From assembly GCF_027531815.1 (NCBI RefSeq), contig NZ_JAPZSK010000011.1:112235-176234 (forward strand): 64,000 nt of DNA. The letters are read 5' to 3'. The stretch is from Gemmatimonas sp. (GTDB lineage Bacteria; Gemmatimonadota; Gemmatimonadetes; Gemmatimonadales; Gemmatimonadaceae). The translations under genes and the position numbers were made by a program. Shown here in pieces: positions 44,881 through 54,366 of this stretch. Below the pieces are notes generated by a model. It worked only from the letters and a program-made list of their open reading frames with translations, was not told the origin of the DNA and did no database searches. Position 1 is the first letter of the stretch. The number at the start of each line of letters is the position of its first letter.

Positions 44881-45910
44881 GCGTGCCCTCTGCGTCGCGC
44901 GCGCGCCTCGTGGGTCGTGAGAACGGCGGTTCCAGTGGGGGGGCGATGCCGGCGGGGACCGATCTGACGCGCCGGTGGGACTGCCGTGCGCGGCGCGGGT
45001 CCGGAGATGCGCGAGGATCCGGTCGTGCACCGACGCCTGGGTGATGAACGCGACGACCCACATGGGGCCATGGCGGGTCGGGCACGCGAGCGGGTCGACC
45101 TCGAAGAGCTGCTGCCGGAGGGCCCCTCATCGGCGGGTGGCCTCGGTCGGCGCGAGTCGTGGGGCGGGGATGATCAGGGGTGGCATCTCGACTGATGCGG
45201 GCGCGGCCTGACGCCGCATGCCGCGCGGGCGGTTGGCATGCCAGCCATAATGCCGCGTCGTGATGTGCCCCGTCTCCGGAATGTGCACGAACACTCGCGC
45301 CAGGAACTCGAGCGGCTCGGCGGTCTCGGTGCCCGCCGTCGGGCCGTCCGACTTGCCGGACCGGTACGTCATGGCCTCGGCGGCGCAGTCGTAGGTCAAC
45401 CGTTCGAGCGCGACCGGAGTGCGGGCGCGGTACCGGGCCAGTCGGGTGGCGAACGCGCGATCGTCCTCCGGCACCCAGACGGAGGACGATCCCCACGGCG
45501 AGGTCGCGCTCGCCCGTCAGCGTGCGAATGGCGGCCGTGACGGTGCAGGCCGCGACGCGGGCGATCTCGCCGAGGAGACGTCGCCGGTACAGACGGGAGG
45601 CGCGGAGCCGCATGGGCATGGTGAGCACCCCCTGCCGGTGCGGCACGGGCGCGAGGAGCGTGGTGTCGAGCCACTGCGTCCAGCTGGCGAGCCGCTTCGC
45701 GCGGCAACTCGAACAGAGGAAGCGGCACTTACACGAGAACGCGAGCAGGGATTCGTGTGCACCGTCGTCGCAGCGGATGCGGGCGACGCCGTACGCGAAG
45801 CGCTCGTCGTAGACCGTTGGCAGGCCGTGCAGATGATCCGACACCAACTGAAAGAGCGGCGGACGCCTGGGGCGACGGGAACTGATCAGTGCCCGCGTGA
45901 GCCATCGCAA
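44880..45910 (-). mobile_element. IS91-family transposase relic (copy 1)
   Basis: Minus-strand frames give HLHGLPTVYDERFAYGVARI, the zinc-binding AFSCKCRFLCSSCRAKRLAS, VPHRQGVLTMPMRLRASRLY and RRRLLGEIARVAACTVTAAI. In other frames follow EDDRAFATRLARYRARTPVA, GHITTRHYGWHANRPRGMRR and VVAFITQASVHDRILAHLRT. The order is that of IS91/IS801-type transposases. The region between GIVLRLG and EDDRAF, which holds the HUH and tyrosine residues, is deleted, as is a piece after VYDERF. It cannot transpose. Confidence 0.75.
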
Positions 45911-45924
45911 GGCGCGACGTCGTT

Positions 45925-46539
45925 ATGTCCAAGCTCTCGCAGCCATCCACCCGCAAGACGACGCCAACGCGGGGGCGGGCTGATCTGAGCCGTCTTCGCC
46001 GGGCCACCGACTCGGAGATCACGCGTACGTCGCCGCCCGCCCTGCCCGATTTGCCTGAGTGCCTCTGGCAGGATGTCCGAGTGGTGTCTCCGGTGACCAA
46101 GCAGGCGATCTCGATCCGTCTCGATCAGGACGCGCTCGATTCCTTTCGGGCGTCCGGCCCGCGGTATCAATCGCATGTGCCCGCGGTTCGTCGCCAGTAC
46201 GTCGAGCATGTCGCCGCGGCGATGCCGCCACCTCGCAAGCGCGTGGTCTATCGGAACGTTGCAGCTGGCAGCGCGGTGCGGTACGCGGCAGGCGGTCGGC
46301 TTCACCATCCACACGTCGTGACAGTTCCTCACTCCCGCGACGCATTATGTCCAAGCCTCGTGTCGACAGTGTCCGCATCGAATGGGCCATGGCAGACGAA
46401 CGCACGGTGCGCGTCGTGGTGCGCGGTCCTCCCCGAGGTAATCCTGCAACTGCACCGCGCACGCTATGCGCTCGTCGAAGCACTACGACAAGATCAGCAG
46501 ACGATCATGGCAGCGCCGCCTCGTAGGCTGCCGCACTGA
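45925..46539 (+). CDS. BrnA-like antitoxin with anomalous C-terminal half
   Basis: From ATG 45925 the first about 100 residues match BrnA-type antitoxins: SEITRTSPPALPDLPE, KQAISIRLDQDALDSFRASG and PRYQSHVPAVRRQYVEHV. The last is the ribbon-helix-helix-like DNA/toxin-binding core. Normal members end there. Here the frame continues about 100 residues with no family signal, so it is probably frameshifted into non-coding sequence. The BrnT toxin gene that should precede it is missing; the IS91 relic ends 15 bp upstream. A second ATGTCCAAGC start occurs at 46349 in another frame. Orphan antitoxin, probably decaying. Confidence 0.45.
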   Translation: MSKLSQPSTRKTTPTRGRADLSRLRRATDSEITRTSPPALPDLPECLWQDVRVVSPVTKQAISIRLDQDALDSFRASGPRYQSHVPAVRRQYVEHVAAAMPPPRKRVVYRNVAAGSAVRYAAGGRLHHPHVVTVPHSRDALCPSLVSTVSASNGPWQTNARCASWCAVLPEVILQLHRARYALVEALRQDQQTIMAAPPRRLPH

Positions 46540-46855
46540 AACCCACCAGCGGCGCTTCAATCGCTCCCGTCAATACCGGACGTTTGATCAGACTCGGGTT
46601 GGCGACCATCAGGGCCATCGCTTTGCTCTCATCCAGGTCGACCTTGTCGGCATCGGCCAGCGCGCGGAATGTCGTGCCCGCGCGGTTGAGGAGTTTCTCC
46701 CAGCCAACGCACGTCGCCCACGCGCGGAGCGTCGCCGCATCAATCCCCGCGATCTTGTAGTCGTGAAACGCATACGCGACGCCGCGTGCATCGAGCCAGG
46801 CGCGGGCCTTCTTTACGGTGTCGCAGTTGCGGATACCGTACAGGATGATGGTCAT
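46505..46855 (-). CDS. ArsC/Spx-family reductase-like protein (YffB type)
   Basis: The 116-residue protein starts at ATG 46855. The sequence IILYGIRNCDTVKKARAWLD with Cys11, FHDYKIAGI, WEKLLNRAGTTFRAL and NPSLIKRPVL matches the YffB branch of the ArsC/Spx thioredoxin-like family. The Arg of NPSLIKRPVL is conserved in arsenate reductases. There is no ars operon around it, so a role in thiol-dependent redox is as likely as arsenate reduction. It shares the minus strand with the decarboxylase gene, 54 bp downstream of that gene's stop. Confidence 0.85.
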   Translation of the reverse strand: MTIILYGIRNCDTVKKARAWLDARGVAYAFHDYKIAGIDAATLRAWATCVGWEKLLNRAGTTFRALADADKVDLDESKAMALMVANPSLIKRPVLTGAIEAPLVGFSAAAYEAALP

Positions 46856-46909
46856 GGCGTGGGAGGTACCATCGTGCGCTGCCACGGGCAGGTCATCCGA
46901 CGCGTCTCC

Positions 46910-48286
46910 TCAGCGTAAGCCACGCAACGCCGCGGCCGCCGCGGCTACGGTCCGCACGACATCGCCACTGTTGGTATTCCAGCCACACACGCTGATGCGC
47001 ATCACCCGCTGTCCATCCCACGTGCCGCCACTCATGAAGGCTTCGCCGCTGGCATTGATCGCGGCGATCACCGCGTCGCTGATGTTGCTGCCATCATGCG
47101 CGTTGAACTGGATCAGCCCCTGGTTCATCGTCGGCCGCGCGACGCCGGTCGCCCCCGGTAACGCGGCCATGCCGTCATAGATGGCGGCGGCATGATCGCA
47201 GCATCGCTCGATCATGGCCGCGAGACCGTCGCGGCCCAGCTCCATCAACGCCGCCAGAGCCGGCAAGGCGCGGGCTCGGCGCGACCATTCCGGGGTGAAA
47301 TCCATCGGATCACGGACATCGCCGCCCGTCGTCAGATACGCCGCCGTCATCCGCATCGCCGCGCTGTGCGCACGCGGATCACGAGTGATGGCCATGCCGC
47401 AATCGTAGGGCGTGTTCAGCCATTTATGGCCATCGGTCGCCCAGCTATCGGCCCGTTCCACCCCGGCCACAAGCAAGGCGAGCCGCGGGCTGGCATTGGC
47501 CCACAGTCCGAAGGCGCCGTCGACGTGGACCCACGCGCCCGCCGCCTGCGCGATCGGACACAGCGTCGCAAAATCATCGCAGGCACCGATATTCAGGTCA
47601 CCGGCATTGAGGATGACAATGGTCGGTGCGTCGGGGGCGAGTGCCAGCGCAGTACGCAGCACGTCGGGTGAGACGCGGCCGGGTCGGTTGCCGCCAAGCG
47701 GAACCACGCAGTCGCTGCCCAGCCCGAGCAGGCGGAGCGCCCGCGTCACCGAGGAATGGTGATGCGCGTTGGCGAGTACACGGACGACCGGGGCACCTTG
47801 CAGTCCCTTGGCTTCGACGTCCCAGCCGTGGCGCGCCAGCACCGCATGACGCGCGGCAGCGAGTGCGGTGACATGCGCCATTTGGCAGCCGGTGACAAAG
47901 GCATAGCTGCAATCGGACGGCAGCCGCAGCGCCTCCAGCAAGAACCGCCCGGCGACTTCCTCCAGCACGGCGCCGGCGGGACTGGTCGATGCCAGCACGG
48001 CATTCTGATCCCACGCCGAACACATGATGTCGGTAGCCAGCGCGGCGGGGAGCGCCCCGCCCTTCACCCAGGCGAAAAAGCGGCCGCCGGCATTGCCCGT
48101 CAATCCCGGCTCAGCCGCTGCAGCAATCGCGCGGACGACTTCGGTGGTGGGCAGGCCATGCTCCGGAAGATGCGTCGGCAGTGGTGCGCGCATTTCGCCG
48201 GGCGTACCGCGCGAGGCGACGGGGCGGGTGTCGAGCGAGGCCAGATAGCGGCGAGCTTCGGCAAACGCGATATCGAGGGCGTCCAT
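46910..48286 (-). CDS. PLP-dependent decarboxylase (group II, aromatic/amino-acid type)
   Basis: The 458-residue protein starts at ATG 48286; the frame is open 66 bases further. It has the fold-type-I decarboxylase motifs: NAHHHSSVTRAL with the ring-stacking His at about 176, HVDGAFG with Asp256, and the Schiff-base lysine K288 in DSWATDGHKWLNTPYDCG. The C-terminal MNQGLIQFNA and GGTWDGQRVMRISVCGWNT complete the small domain. Relatives decarboxylate tyrosine, tryptophan, glutamate or cysteine sulfinate. The substrate cannot be read from sequence alone. Confidence 0.85.
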   Translation of the reverse strand: MDALDIAFAEARRYLASLDTRPVASRGTPGEMRAPLPTHLPEHGLPTTEVVRAIAAAAEPGLTGNAGGRFFAWVKGGALPAALATDIMCSAWDQNAVLASTSPAGAVLEEVAGRFLLEALRLPSDCSYAFVTGCQMAHVTALAAARHAVLARHGWDVEAKGLQGAPVVRVLANAHHHSSVTRALRLLGLGSDCVVPLGGNRPGRVSPDVLRTALALAPDAPTIVILNAGDLNIGACDDFATLCPIAQAAGAWVHVDGAFGLWANASPRLALLVAGVERADSWATDGHKWLNTPYDCGMAITRDPRAHSAAMRMTAAYLTTGGDVRDPMDFTPEWSRRARALPALAALMELGRDGLAAMIERCCDHAAAIYDGMAALPGATGVARPTMNQGLIQFNAHDGSNISDAVIAAINASGEAFMSGGTWDGQRVMRISVCGWNTNSGDVVRTVAAAAAALRGLR

Positions 48287-48613
48287 GGTGAGAGGGTAAT
48301 GAGCGGACCTCATCACGTCCATGTTGTCCCGGCGTCGGCGTACGGCAGCCACTCGGTCCTCTCAAGTGCACGCCCTGCAATGCCGCTGCCACACAGACGC
48401 CAGTCACGGCACGGGTCGTGGGCCAGGTGTTCGACAGCATCGCTGCTGCCCTGCTCCGCGTGGAGCCCCCGCCCCCGTGCGCGTCATTGGCATCGGGCTC
48501 AACAAGCGCAGTGTGCTGCTGGATATGGTGCGCGTGGTTGCGGTATGGACCAAACGAGGGTTGGGGAACGTGGCGGTGTTTGGCCCGCAAACGCAGAGAA
48601 AAACCGGCGAACG
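48287..48613. other. Intergenic region, no gene seen
   Basis: The 327-bp region between the dipeptidase stop and the decarboxylase start has no supported gene on either strand. It must contain the promoter of the decarboxylase gene. Confidence 0.3.
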
Positions 48614-49711
48614 CTACCCAATGACCTGCGACAACACACGTTGCATGTTGCCGCCAGCTACCTTGGCCACATCAGTGGCTGAGAGCCCCTTGGCTCGGAG
48701 CGCGGTCAGCCAATCCGGTAGCTGCGTGTAGTCACCAAGCACGGGCTTGAGGTTGCCATCCATGTCGGTGCCCAGGCCCACGTGGTCTACGCCGACGGTG
48801 TCGATGAGCCGCACCGTGTTCGCGACGAACTCGTCGAAGCTGGCGTTGAAGCCGCTGGGCCACGCCCCGATCACCCCGCCGGTGCCGGCTACGAGCTTCG
48901 CATGCTCAACACCGATGGCGCGCGCTGCGAGCAGACGCGCGTCATCCAACTTGAGAATGCTGTGCGAGAGGATGAGCGGCGCCGAGGTCTGCGAAGCCAC
49001 ATCGCGCACGGTCTCGAACGAGGCGTGCGCCACATCGATTACGATGCCCTTCGCGGTCAGCCGCTTGACGACCGCCTTTCCGGCCGCCGACAGTCCGCCG
49101 TGCTGACTCGGCTGCGTTTGCAGATCGCCCAGCACGTTGGGTACATAGTGCACCAGTTGCAGTGAGCGCACGCCGTCGTCGTAGAGTTGATCGACACGTC
49201 CCGCGTCTCCTTCCAGGAACTCGCCTCCTTCACAGGCGAGGTATGCCGCCACCGCGTGCTCACGGTGGGCACGCTGCAGGTCCGACGTGCGCGTGGCGAG
49301 GAATGCGGCCGTCGTCCGCATGAGCGCCGTCAGGTCGGCGAGCTGTCGCCGATACTCGCGCGCCGCATCCCCCTTCGCGTATCCACCGTGCGTGACCACG
49401 CCGTTGGGCGTCAGTTCGATCAGCGGACCGTCGGCCACCAGGCTGAAGAAGGCGCCCGTCAGTCCGCCCGCCTGCATACCGGCGACGGTCCGCCGGTGCG
49501 CTTCGTCTCCCAGGTACTCCGGTCTCCCCTTCTGAAAGGTGGCGCCGGGGTGCGCGTGAAGATCGAAGACGATCGGCGCGGGTTGCCGCTCGTGCGTGGC
49601 GTTCGAGACCGCGCACTCGACGGATCGCTGCGCCTTTGCCGCCCGAGCCAGCAATGAGACGCCGGCGGTGGCCAGCGCACTGTCGTGAAGGAAGCGGCGG
49701 CGATTGATCAT
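48614..49711 (-). CDS. Membrane dipeptidase (M19) with Tat signal
   Basis: The 365-residue protein starts at ATG 49711, giving a twin-arginine signal (NRRRFLHDSALATAGVSLLA). The frame extends upstream, but that would bury the signal. The amidohydrolase-type dizinc site is present: FDLHAHPG (His52, His54), ACEGGEFLE (bridging Glu), IDVAHAS (His) and ILSHS (His), with VGLGTDMDGN near the end. M19 enzymes cleave dipeptides, often with a D-residue, so it may recycle peptidoglycan peptides or process exogenous dipeptides after folded export. Confidence 0.85.
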   Translation of the reverse strand: MINRRRFLHDSALATAGVSLLARAAKAQRSVECAVSNATHERQPAPIVFDLHAHPGATFQKGRPEYLGDEAHRRTVAGMQAGGLTGAFFSLVADGPLIELTPNGVVTHGGYAKGDAAREYRRQLADLTALMRTTAAFLATRTSDLQRAHREHAVAAYLACEGGEFLEGDAGRVDQLYDDGVRSLQLVHYVPNVLGDLQTQPSQHGGLSAAGKAVVKRLTAKGIVIDVAHASFETVRDVASQTSAPLILSHSILKLDDARLLAARAIGVEHAKLVAGTGGVIGAWPSGFNASFDEFVANTVRLIDTVGVDHVGLGTDMDGNLKPVLGDYTQLPDWLTALRAKGLSATDVAKVAGGNMQRVLSQVIG

Positions 49712-49776
49712 GTCCCAATGTTCAACCACCGGAGCGGGCGAGCAAGCCTCACACCATGCGCTGTCGGTGCAGCGTA

Positions 49777-49960
49777 TCAGCGACGCTGGAAGAGTGACCC
49801 GATGGACTTCTTGACTCCCGCCGTCAGTTCGGGCGTAAACTCACCAACAACGGCGCTCGCATAGCCAACCGCGTAGGCCGAGAGTGAAGCGCGTGCAGCA
49901 CGGGAGACCGATCGCTGGCTGCTGTGCAGCGTAAGCTCCCTCCCGAATCCACTGGCGGCC
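49777..49960 (-). other. Possible C-terminal gene fragment
   Basis: The minus-strand frame ending at 49777 reads SVSRAARASLSAYAVGYASA then EFTPELTAGVKKSIGSLFQR, a plausible helical protein end, but it becomes unconvincing upstream. There is no start and no family I recognise. Confidence 0.2.
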
Positions 49961-50105
49961 GACCCGAGTATCCGACCAGCGGACAGACCGGTTCGTACGT
50001 GCTCCGCCTGCGTGCACGGAGCATCGCAGTGACACGCCAGCAGATTCTCTTTGTCAGCCAGCCCTGTTCTTGGAAGGAATCCGGATGGACGCGGACCCTT
50101 GAGCA

Positions 50106-50282
50106 TCAGGTATGGCGGTCGCCGCCTTCCTGATGCGGGCTGAGCCAGGCCTGATAGCGCGCACCGATCTCGGCGCCTCGCGCCGGTTGCAGTTGCGGCG
50201 GGGGCTCGGTGACAAGGGCCTGCGGCGCCATGGCGAGGGCCGCGATCGGAACCCAAGCCCGGAGATTGAACGGGGGGAACAT
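50106..50282 (-). CDS. Possible small secreted protein
   Basis: The 58-residue frame from ATG 50282 begins with a signal-like segment (FNLRAWVPIAALAMAPQALV) and continues EPPPQLQPARGAEIGARYQA, then a short tail. The start is plausible and the composition protein-like, but the short length and lack of a family keep confidence low. It may be the front of a truncated gene. Confidence 0.3.
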   Translation of the reverse strand: MFPPFNLRAWVPIAALAMAPQALVTEPPPQLQPARGAEIGARYQAWLSPHQEGGDRHT

Positions 50283-50390
50283 GCGTGATCTCCGGATGTG
50301 AGCCAGGCGGGATGCCTGACCGCCCACATCATGGCATACACAATGTCACGGTGACACGATGCACACTACGAGAACCCCTGGCACGCGGTC

Positions 50391-50754
50391 TCAGGGATCG
50401 GGCGGCGCGGCCACCGGCGTGAACGTCGGCGCGATCGATTGCACGCTGCCCAACATCACCCCGGCCACCATGTTCACGCCCACGTCGAGCGGCATCGGCT
50501 CGAAGCGCTTGAGCCGGATCCCCGACGCGATGTCACGCCGGACGACCTCGAAGAACAGATGCGACTCAGCGACATCGGGCCACGCGCAGGGCCGGATCGG
50601 GCTCTTCGGTGACCAGCGGGTCCAACACCAGGCCGAGTTCGGGGGCGAGGTCCTGCGCCTGCTGGGTGGCAAGCCCGGCATCCAGCAGCCGCGCACGCAT
50701 CGACTCGCGGCGCTGGGCCGCCACCCGCGGTCGGTGATCGGGACTGGCCGCCAT
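50391..50754 (-). pseudogene. TetR-type regulator remnant
   Basis: Two minus-strand frames join to a TetR-like C-terminal domain: RRESMRARLLDAGLATQQAQ and LAPELGLVLDPLV in one, then HLFFEVVRRDIASGIRLKRF and DVGVNMVAGVMLGSVQSIAP in the other. A frameshift separates them near 50570. The N-terminal helix-turn-helix is absent. Confidence 0.4.
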
Positions 50755-50920
50755 GGGATGTCAGAGCGCTGGGGATTCAATTCGGGGCGGTGGAGTACGG
50801 CATGACCGGCCACCGCGCGAGCACCGTCCGGCTGCGCGCCGTCGGGCATTCCGATGTGTCGGAGGGAGCGGTCACGGCCATGGCGCCCCGGTCGTACGTC
50901 AGCCGTCCCAGCGCGACGAC

Positions 50921-51685
50921 ATGAGTCAACGCAAAGTCCGACACGCGCGTTCCTACGGATGCGTCCTGTTGCCGAAGCGATCGACCGTCAGCGGCGCGCA
51001 CCACATCGGACGACCGCTCGCCACAGAAGCTGGCGTCAGCAGTTCCAACAGGGGAGGACGAATCACGCTGTCTCTGATCCCTGCAGTTTGCGTCACGGCG
51101 TGTCTGGCTGGTTGCGCGTCCGCGCCTAGCGTTCCTTCCGCAGCGCGCAATGAACTGGCACCAACCGGGAAGCTGCGTGTCGGGTTGATTCTCTCCAATC
51201 AGGTGTTGGTGAGCAGGGATTCGAAGACCGGAGAGCTTCAGGGCGTGACCGTCATCCTGGGGAAGAAGCTCGCTGGACGGCTCGGCGTACCGTTCGAGCC
51301 GGTGGGCTATCCCAATCCGGCGGCGCTGGTGAAGAGCTTCGGCGGACACGAATGGGATATCGCCTGTCTTGCTTTCGATCCGGCGCGCGCGCACGAGGTC
51401 AACTTCTCGCTACCCTACATGGTCGTCGACAACACCTACCGCTCGGAGCGGGCGGACGCCTATGCAGAAAACGCCCACATGCTCAGCCTCTATTCCGAAC
51501 GGCTTCCCGGGTCCCGCGTGCTCGCGGGGCGCTATACCGTGATTCAACATGCGATGGCGACGCCAGAGAAAAGCGCAGCCGCAGCGCAGTACGTCAGAGA
51601 GTTCGTCGTGGAATCCATAGGCGATGGGACCATCCGAGACACCATCGCAAACGCAAAGTTGCGCCGCGCTCGTGTCGGTCCTTGA
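50921..51685 (+). CDS. Solute-binding lipoprotein (SBP family 3) with internal deletion
   Basis: The frame has a lipoprotein signal (LSLIPAVCVTACLAGC) and LRVGLILSNQVLVSRDSKTG, VTVILGKKLAGRLGVPFEPV and WDIACLAFDPARAHEVNFSL, a family-3 solute-binding protein. The start is unclear; ATG 50921 is the last in-frame ATG before the signal. After FSLPYMVVDNTY the sequence jumps to ADAYAENAHMLSLYSERLPG, skipping about 50 residues that form the hinge and most of the second lobe in relatives. The frame is kept. The product probably cannot close on a ligand. No ABC transporter genes are adjacent. Confidence 0.6.
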   Translation: MSQRKVRHARSYGCVLLPKRSTVSGAHHIGRPLATEAGVSSSNRGGRITLSLIPAVCVTACLAGCASAPSVPSAARNELAPTGKLRVGLILSNQVLVSRDSKTGELQGVTVILGKKLAGRLGVPFEPVGYPNPAALVKSFGGHEWDIACLAFDPARAHEVNFSLPYMVVDNTYRSERADAYAENAHMLSLYSERLPGSRVLAGRYTVIQHAMATPEKSAAAAQYVREFVVESIGDGTIRDTIANAKLRRARVGP

Positions 51686-51866
51686 ATCGCGTCCCAGTGA
51701 CCTTCTACGGCCCGGGCGTGAGGGCTGACCTCTTGTCGCACCGGATCTGCGGCAGCAGGCGGTGTCCAGTTCTGACGGTACGCGATTTCCAACGTTTGGC
51801 CACAGGAGTCCCATCGATGGCAACGCTCTGCAGCATCAAGGCGCCGCACCCCGGCGACGTACCGGC

Positions 51867-52664
51867 ATGACCACCGTCCGCATCGCCCTGGCGAGCGTCC
51901 GCGTCCCGGCGACTCCGGAGGAGTCAGTGCGCCTGGCGACTTCGGCGGTCGCCGAGGCCGGACGACAGGGCGCACTCGTCGTCTGCTTTCCGGAGTGTTT
52001 CGTTCCCGGTTATCGGTGGCCAGGTACTACCGCCCCGCCGCCAGATCCCGCGTTCCTGGAACGGGCGTGGGCGGATGTGGCGGTCGCCGCCAAGGCTGCG
52101 GGCATCACCGTGATCCTGGGGACGGAACGTGTGACTGACCGTGGACTGCAAATCACAGCCTGCGTCATCAGTCCCGACGGCACCGTCGCGGGGTGGCAGG
52201 ACAAAGGGCAGCTCGACCCGTCGGAAGAATCCATCTATCCGGCATTCGCCACCGAGCGTCGCGTCTTCACGGCCGGCCCACTCACGTTCGGGATCGTGAT
52301 CTGCCACGAAGGTTGGCGGTATCCGGAAACGGTGCGGTGGGCGGCGCGGCGCGGCGCACAGGTCGTGTTTCACCCACACGCACACATCGCCGAGCCCGGG
52401 AGCTATCGTCCCGTCACATTCGCGGATCCCGCCAACACGTTCCACGAGAAGGCGATCCTGTGTCGCGCGGCCGAGAACACCTGCTACTTCGCGTCGGTGA
52501 ACGGCGCGAGTGACGGATCAGGAATCACGTCGGCCGTCGCACGCCCGGACGGTACGTTGCAGTGCTATCAGCCATACGGGAAAGAGGGCTTGCTCGTGGC
52601 CGACCTTGATCTCAGCGTGGCCACCGGACTCCTTGCCTCGCGGTGCCGGACCTCGCCGATGTAG
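51867..52664 (+). CDS. Carbon-nitrogen hydrolase (nitrilase fold)
   Basis: The 265-residue protein has the full catalytic triad of the nitrilase superfamily: Glu43 (FPECFVPGYRWPG), Lys113 (GWQDKGQLDPSEE) and Cys146 (GIVICHEGWRYPE). Further family marks are VFHPHAH, FHEKAILCRAAENTCYFASV and DLDLSVATGLLASR. The length is typical for an amidase of the N-carbamoyl or omega-amidase branches. There is no signal peptide. It is the only clearly intact gene between 49.7 and 53.2 kb. Confidence 0.85.
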   Translation: MTTVRIALASVRVPATPEESVRLATSAVAEAGRQGALVVCFPECFVPGYRWPGTTAPPPDPAFLERAWADVAVAAKAAGITVILGTERVTDRGLQITACVISPDGTVAGWQDKGQLDPSEESIYPAFATERRVFTAGPLTFGIVICHEGWRYPETVRWAARRGAQVVFHPHAHIAEPGSYRPVTFADPANTFHEKAILCRAAENTCYFASVNGASDGSGITSAVARPDGTLQCYQPYGKEGLLVADLDLSVATGLLASRCRTSPM

Positions 52665-52691
52665 GCAGGTCTTGTTGTCGCCACGAAGACT

Positions 52692-52887
52692 TTGTTGCAA
52701 AAGGAGAGCAGCCAGGCCGACGCTGCCGGCATGGTCGCGTCGCTCCGCGCGCGCGGTGTCGTCTTCGAGCAGTATCCTTTTTCAGGATGGCGACGACATC
52801 TGGGATGCCCCAGGCGGCGCACGCATTGCGTGGTTCAAGGATCCAGATGGCAACCTGCTCTCCCTGACCGAGGGGCGCGCCGCATAG
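52692..52887 (+). pseudogene. VOC/glyoxalase-family C-terminal fragment with frameshift
   Basis: The plus strand reads DAAGMVASLRARGVVFEQYP in one frame and, from about 52785, IWDAPGGARIAWFKDPDGNL followed by LSLTEGRAA and a stop in another. Together these are the last module of a vicinal-oxygen-chelate protein (the WFKDPDGNLLSLTE ending is diagnostic). The N-terminal module is missing and the two parts are out of frame. Confidence 0.55.
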
Positions 52888-53224
52888 CGACGCCGGCGGC
52901 GTGGGGCGGAGACCGATTGCCTGGGCGGACACATCCGCACCACGTGCACGTTCGCGCTCGGACCCGCGACGTACGACCAGGAACCCCGCGACAGACGAGC
53001 GACCAGCAGGACCTGTTCCTCATCACACCATGCGTACTGCTCCCGAGCTATCCCGACATCGGCGCGCCCTTCGGACGCATCATGCGCCTGGACCTGACAC
53101 CGGACTCCCTACTGGCAATCGTGGTCCGTGATTCGCTGCAGTTCGAGCCGGGCAGCGGAGTCGGCGAAGGCGAGGGGTCACGGCGGGGAGATGAGGGGCA
53201 GACGACGATGCAATCCATCGCCAC
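52888..53224. other. Intergenic region, no gene seen
   Basis: No supported reading frame. It includes the upstream region of the hydroxylase gene; no clear promoter was found. Confidence 0.3.
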
Positions 53225-54082
53225 ATGACAATCGACTTGCAGAACGCCCAATTGCTGGCCGTCACCGTCATTTTCGCGCTCTTCGCCGGCGCGGAGCTGC
53301 TGCTGGGCCATTTCTTTCCGCACTCGGCTTCCGCCGAGGACAATCGGCTCGACGTGGCGGTCGTGCTCACCTTCCCGATCATCTCGGGGACGGTCTTTAC
53401 GGCGTCCAAGGCCCTCTGCGCGTGGGTAATGCCGGAGCTGCGCGACGCGTGGGCCGACTGGCCCTGGTGGCAGATGGTCATCGTGCTGCTTCTCGCGGAT
53501 GATCTCACGCAGTACTGGTGGCATCGCCTCTCGCACACCTCGGTCATGTGGCCGCTGCATCGTGCCCATCACTCGGCGGCCTACATGAGCGTGCGCGTGG
53601 TGTATCGCAATAACGCGTTCTACTACGCCCTGTCGCCCGGTCTGTGGTTCAGCGGTGCCCTGCTGTATCTGGGCTTCGGCTGGGTGTTCGTAGGCTACAG
53701 CGTGGTGAAGCTTACCGTGATCATCGGCGCGCACTCGGCGGTGCGATGGGACCAGTGGCCGTATGCATGGCGTCCGCTGCGCCCGCTGGCGTGGCTGAAG
53801 GAGCGCACGATCTCCACGCCGGCCACGCACTTCGCCCATCACGCCCTCACGCAGGACGACGGCATCGGCCACTACAGGGGCAACTACGGCAATCTGCTGT
53901 TCTTCTGGGACGTGCTCTTCGGTACGGCGCGCATCACGCGGCAGTATCTGCCGGCCTACGGGCTCAACGACGACCGTCGGCACGGCGCCGAGCGCTGGTA
54001 CCACCAGCTGTTGTTCCCGGTCTTCCGTTCACGTCGGGCCGAGACGGTGCTCGGATACGAGAAGCACACACCGATCGACTGA
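53225..54082 (+). CDS. Fatty-acid hydroxylase / sterol-desaturase family membrane protein
   Basis: The 285-residue protein has four to five membrane helices and the three histidine boxes of the diiron hydroxylase family: HRLSH (100-104), HRAHH (112-116) and THFAHH about residue 203. The WWHRLSHTSVMWPLHRAHHS arrangement and NYGNLLFFWDVLFGTA near the end are typical. It should hydroxylate or desaturate a lipid in the cytoplasmic membrane, for instance an acyl chain or hopanoid. It has no operon partner. Confidence 0.85.
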   Translation: MTIDLQNAQLLAVTVIFALFAGAELLLGHFFPHSASAEDNRLDVAVVLTFPIISGTVFTASKALCAWVMPELRDAWADWPWWQMVIVLLLADDLTQYWWHRLSHTSVMWPLHRAHHSAAYMSVRVVYRNNAFYYALSPGLWFSGALLYLGFGWVFVGYSVVKLTVIIGAHSAVRWDQWPYAWRPLRPLAWLKERTISTPATHFAHHALTQDDGIGHYRGNYGNLLFFWDVLFGTARITRQYLPAYGLNDDRRHGAERWYHQLLFPVFRSRRAETVLGYEKHTPID

Positions 54083-54366
54083 CGAGGGAGCCGCGACAGC
54101 AGCGGCGGGGCCCGCGAGTTGGGGCACGTCACACGCAGTCCACGCGCGCCTGCCGACACTGCCTGCGGCGCCACCATGGCCGCCGCGGGGACGAGCCGTT
54201 CCACCTGCGTGCGCGCGAACGCGACCTGCCGTGCCGTGCTGTTGCGCTATCCCTCCGCAGCCTCGGCGGTGCAGACGCCGCGGGCGGCGAATCGCCCACG
54301 ATCAGTGGGCGTCGGACGTGGCGGAGGTAGGCGAGGCCTTGGTCCCGCCCGCGGGGGACCGCCCCG

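Noticed and set aside
45910..46360. CGTTATGTCC and CATTATGTCC just before two ATG codons, considered as integron core sites
   Set aside because: There are no paired arms and no inner box as in the 57.8-64 kb sites; the likeness is limited to a few bases around the start codons.
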